A stretch of DNA of 64,000 nucleotides. It comes from CAZHNW01 sp942491575 (GTDB lineage Bacteria; Spirochaetota; UBA4802; UBA5550). This document shows, piece after piece, positions 62,985-64,000 of the stretch; the stretch's first letter is position 1; each line of letters opens with the position of its first letter. The stretch is from positions 1,240,001 to 1,304,000 of the forward strand of contig CALOBT010000031.1 of assembly GCA_942491575.1 (NCBI GenBank), read 5' to 3'. The translations under genes and the position numbers were made by a program. A model generated the notes under the pieces. It worked only from the letters and a program-made list of their open reading frames with translations. It had not been told where the DNA came from and did not search any database.

Positions 62985-64000
62985 ATGCAGAAAAAACTTA
63001 AGTTTTCTTCTCTCATATGGTTTCTATTAATTGTGATACCGGTAACAGCCGCAGTCCCCCTGTGGGGACAGTCAAGAAGTCACGTGAAGCTTGAATCAGC
63101 TCGCATTCATTTTAAGAAGGGACTGATTCATTACAACCGGCAGCAATATCTTGCCGCAGTTGAGTATTTTCGGCGTGCCATTACCGTCTACCCTGAGTAT
63201 CTCACTGCCCGTGAATATCTCGGCAAGTCCTACAGGATGGCGGGATTTTTAAGACCCGCAATTAAAGAACTGGAAATGCTGGAAAGAATGTCACCGGAGA
63301 ATCCCGCAGTAGTTTCACGCCTTGAAGCATTGCGCTACCGATACAGCCTGAATGAAGGTTCCTTCCCCTATCAGGATCTGGTTCACGTAGGTCGGTATAA
63401 TTCATGGCGCATGAAACGTTATTCCTTTGATATGCCCATGGACATGGTTTTTGATTCAGAGAAAAACCTGTATATTACTTCCTTTAAAACCGGAAAACTG
63501 GTTTCTATCGATATAAATGGCAGGGGAGTTTTCTCGGGAACTCCGGAACTTAATGGGAAGTTATACGGCATTGACCGGTTTGCTGACAGGTTCGCCGTTG
63601 CTGATTTTGCCCATGACCAGGTGATCTATCTCGATGCCAGGGGAAGCGTTATCATGAAAACCGGAAAGCCCGGGAGCGGCCCTGGTGAGTTTCATGGCCC
63701 GGAAGGGGTCAGTTTTGATGAAGATGGTAATCTCTACGTTGTCGATTCCGGAAATCATCGAATACAGAAATTCAATCCCGAAGGGAAATATATGCTTCAT
63801 TTCGGAGGTAAGGGAAGAAACAGGAATTCCTTTATGAATCCCTCTGATGTCACAGTGGCAGGAGACTATATCTATATTGCAGACACGGGGAACCGACGTA
63901 TTGTTGCGGCAGACCCTTATGGTAATGTCGTTAAAATTATCCGTCCGGAAAAAATGACCAACCCACGGGGAATTACCTCGAAGGGAAATCTGCTTCTTGT
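62985..64000 (+). CDS. TPR - NHL-repeat exported protein (3' end outside window)
   Basis: The frame is open from ATG 62985 to the end of the window (338 residues). A Sec signal (SSLIWFLLIVIPVTAAVPLW) is followed by a TPR-type stretch (ARIHFKKGLIHYNRQQYLAA, AITVYPEYLTAREYLGKSYR) at about 38-110. From about 138 there are NHL/SMP-30-like beta-propeller blades: GPEGVSFDEDGNLYVVDSGN then HRIQKFNPEGKY, and NPSDVTVAGDYIYIADTGN then RRIVAADPYGN. Such proteins bind other proteins or carbohydrates in the periplasm. It follows the kinase gene in the same direction, and may be part of the same signalling system (inference). Confidence 0.85.
   Translation, partial: MQKKLKFSSLIWFLLIVIPVTAAVPLWGQSRSHVKLESARIHFKKGLIHYNRQQYLAAVEYFRRAITVYPEYLTAREYLGKSYRMAGFLRPAIKELEMLERMSPENPAVVSRLEALRYRYSLNEGSFPYQDLVHVGRYNSWRMKRYSFDMPMDMVFDSEKNLYITSFKTGKLVSIDINGRGVFSGTPELNGKLYGIDRFADRFAVADFAHDQVIYLDARGSVIMKTGKPGSGPGEFHGPEGVSFDEDGNLYVVDSGNHRIQKFNPEGKYMLHFGGKGRNRNSFMNPSDVTVAGDYIYIADTGNRRIVAADPYGNVVKIIRPEKMTNPRGITSKGNLLL

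Noticed and set aside
1..64000. tRNA or rRNA genes
   Set aside because: No cloverleaf with a GTTC-type T-loop or rRNA signature was seen by eye in the gaps; a tRNA scan could still find one.

Overview
The window looks like chromosomal DNA of a Gram-negative-type, diderm bacterium, most likely a spirochaete. This rests on inference from gene content: a short SMC protein (918 residues), an EF-G paralogue with a GHGQTGKST P-loop, many lipoproteins and outer-membrane-type proteins, a eukaryotic-type kinase/FHA/PP2C module, and a TPR-NHL protein. No rRNA or other decisive taxonomic marker is present, so the assignment is moderate at best.

Bases 1-14821 are a visibly AT-rich surface-polysaccharide island read entirely on the + strand: the end of a Wzy/ligase-type membrane protein, several glycosyltransferases, HAD phosphatase and nucleotidyltransferase genes, a phosphonopyruvate decarboxylase with a phosphonoacetaldehyde-reductase-like dehydrogenase, a flippase-like protein, a HAD-glycosyltransferase fusion, a capsule phosphotransferase-like protein, a large polytopic membrane protein and a GtrA protein. 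Two gene-free stretches are recognisable wrecks of capsule nucleotidyltransferase genes (about 2430-3935 and 8510-8995).

Bases 14822-18960 are an insertion-sequence nest: an IS66 element (tnpA, tnpB, tnpC) whose tnpC is split by an IS4-family (DUF4372-type) element with a 9-bp target duplication. The IS4 transposase itself carries a stop codon. A run of 23-bp repeats, resembling IS21-type ends, lies beside it.

Bases 19278-28859 return to envelope sugar synthesis: rfbA-rfbC-rfbD-rfbB for dTDP-L-rhamnose, a polyprenyl-phosphate sugar transferase, an IS256 transposase remnant, an O-antigen ligase, a CapD/FlaA1-type nucleotide-sugar dehydratase and a DegT aminotransferase. Base composition and codon use change to a more GC-balanced style near 25.9 kb, which I read as the edge of the acquired island.

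Bases 29083-64000 are core genome: Uma2 nuclease, aspartate-type aminotransferase, DUF4143 ATPase, lipoproteins, a frameshifted outer-membrane protein, an EF-G paralogue, a TonB-like protein, a YihY/BrkB membrane protein carrying an inserted beta-propeller, a REP-associated tyrosine transposase (RAYT) between copies of a GGCTCAGAGCC palindrome, rpsU, rarA, two DUF4349 proteins, smc, an M14 carboxypeptidase lipoprotein, an acidic zinc-ribbon protein coupled to uvrA, and a PP2C-FHA / Ser-Thr kinase / TPR-NHL signalling group.

The strongest candidates for something undescribed are: (1) the RAYT and its dispersed GGCTCAGAGCC palindrome, including a perfect 25-bp hairpin 13 kb away and copies inside genes; (2) a second hairpin family with a GACATT-N4-AATGTC core after several genes; (3) the YihY protein with a periplasmic Ycf48-like propeller; (4) a phosphonate branch in a polysaccharide island with no visible PEP mutase; and (5) a possible structured RNA upstream of the kinase gene.
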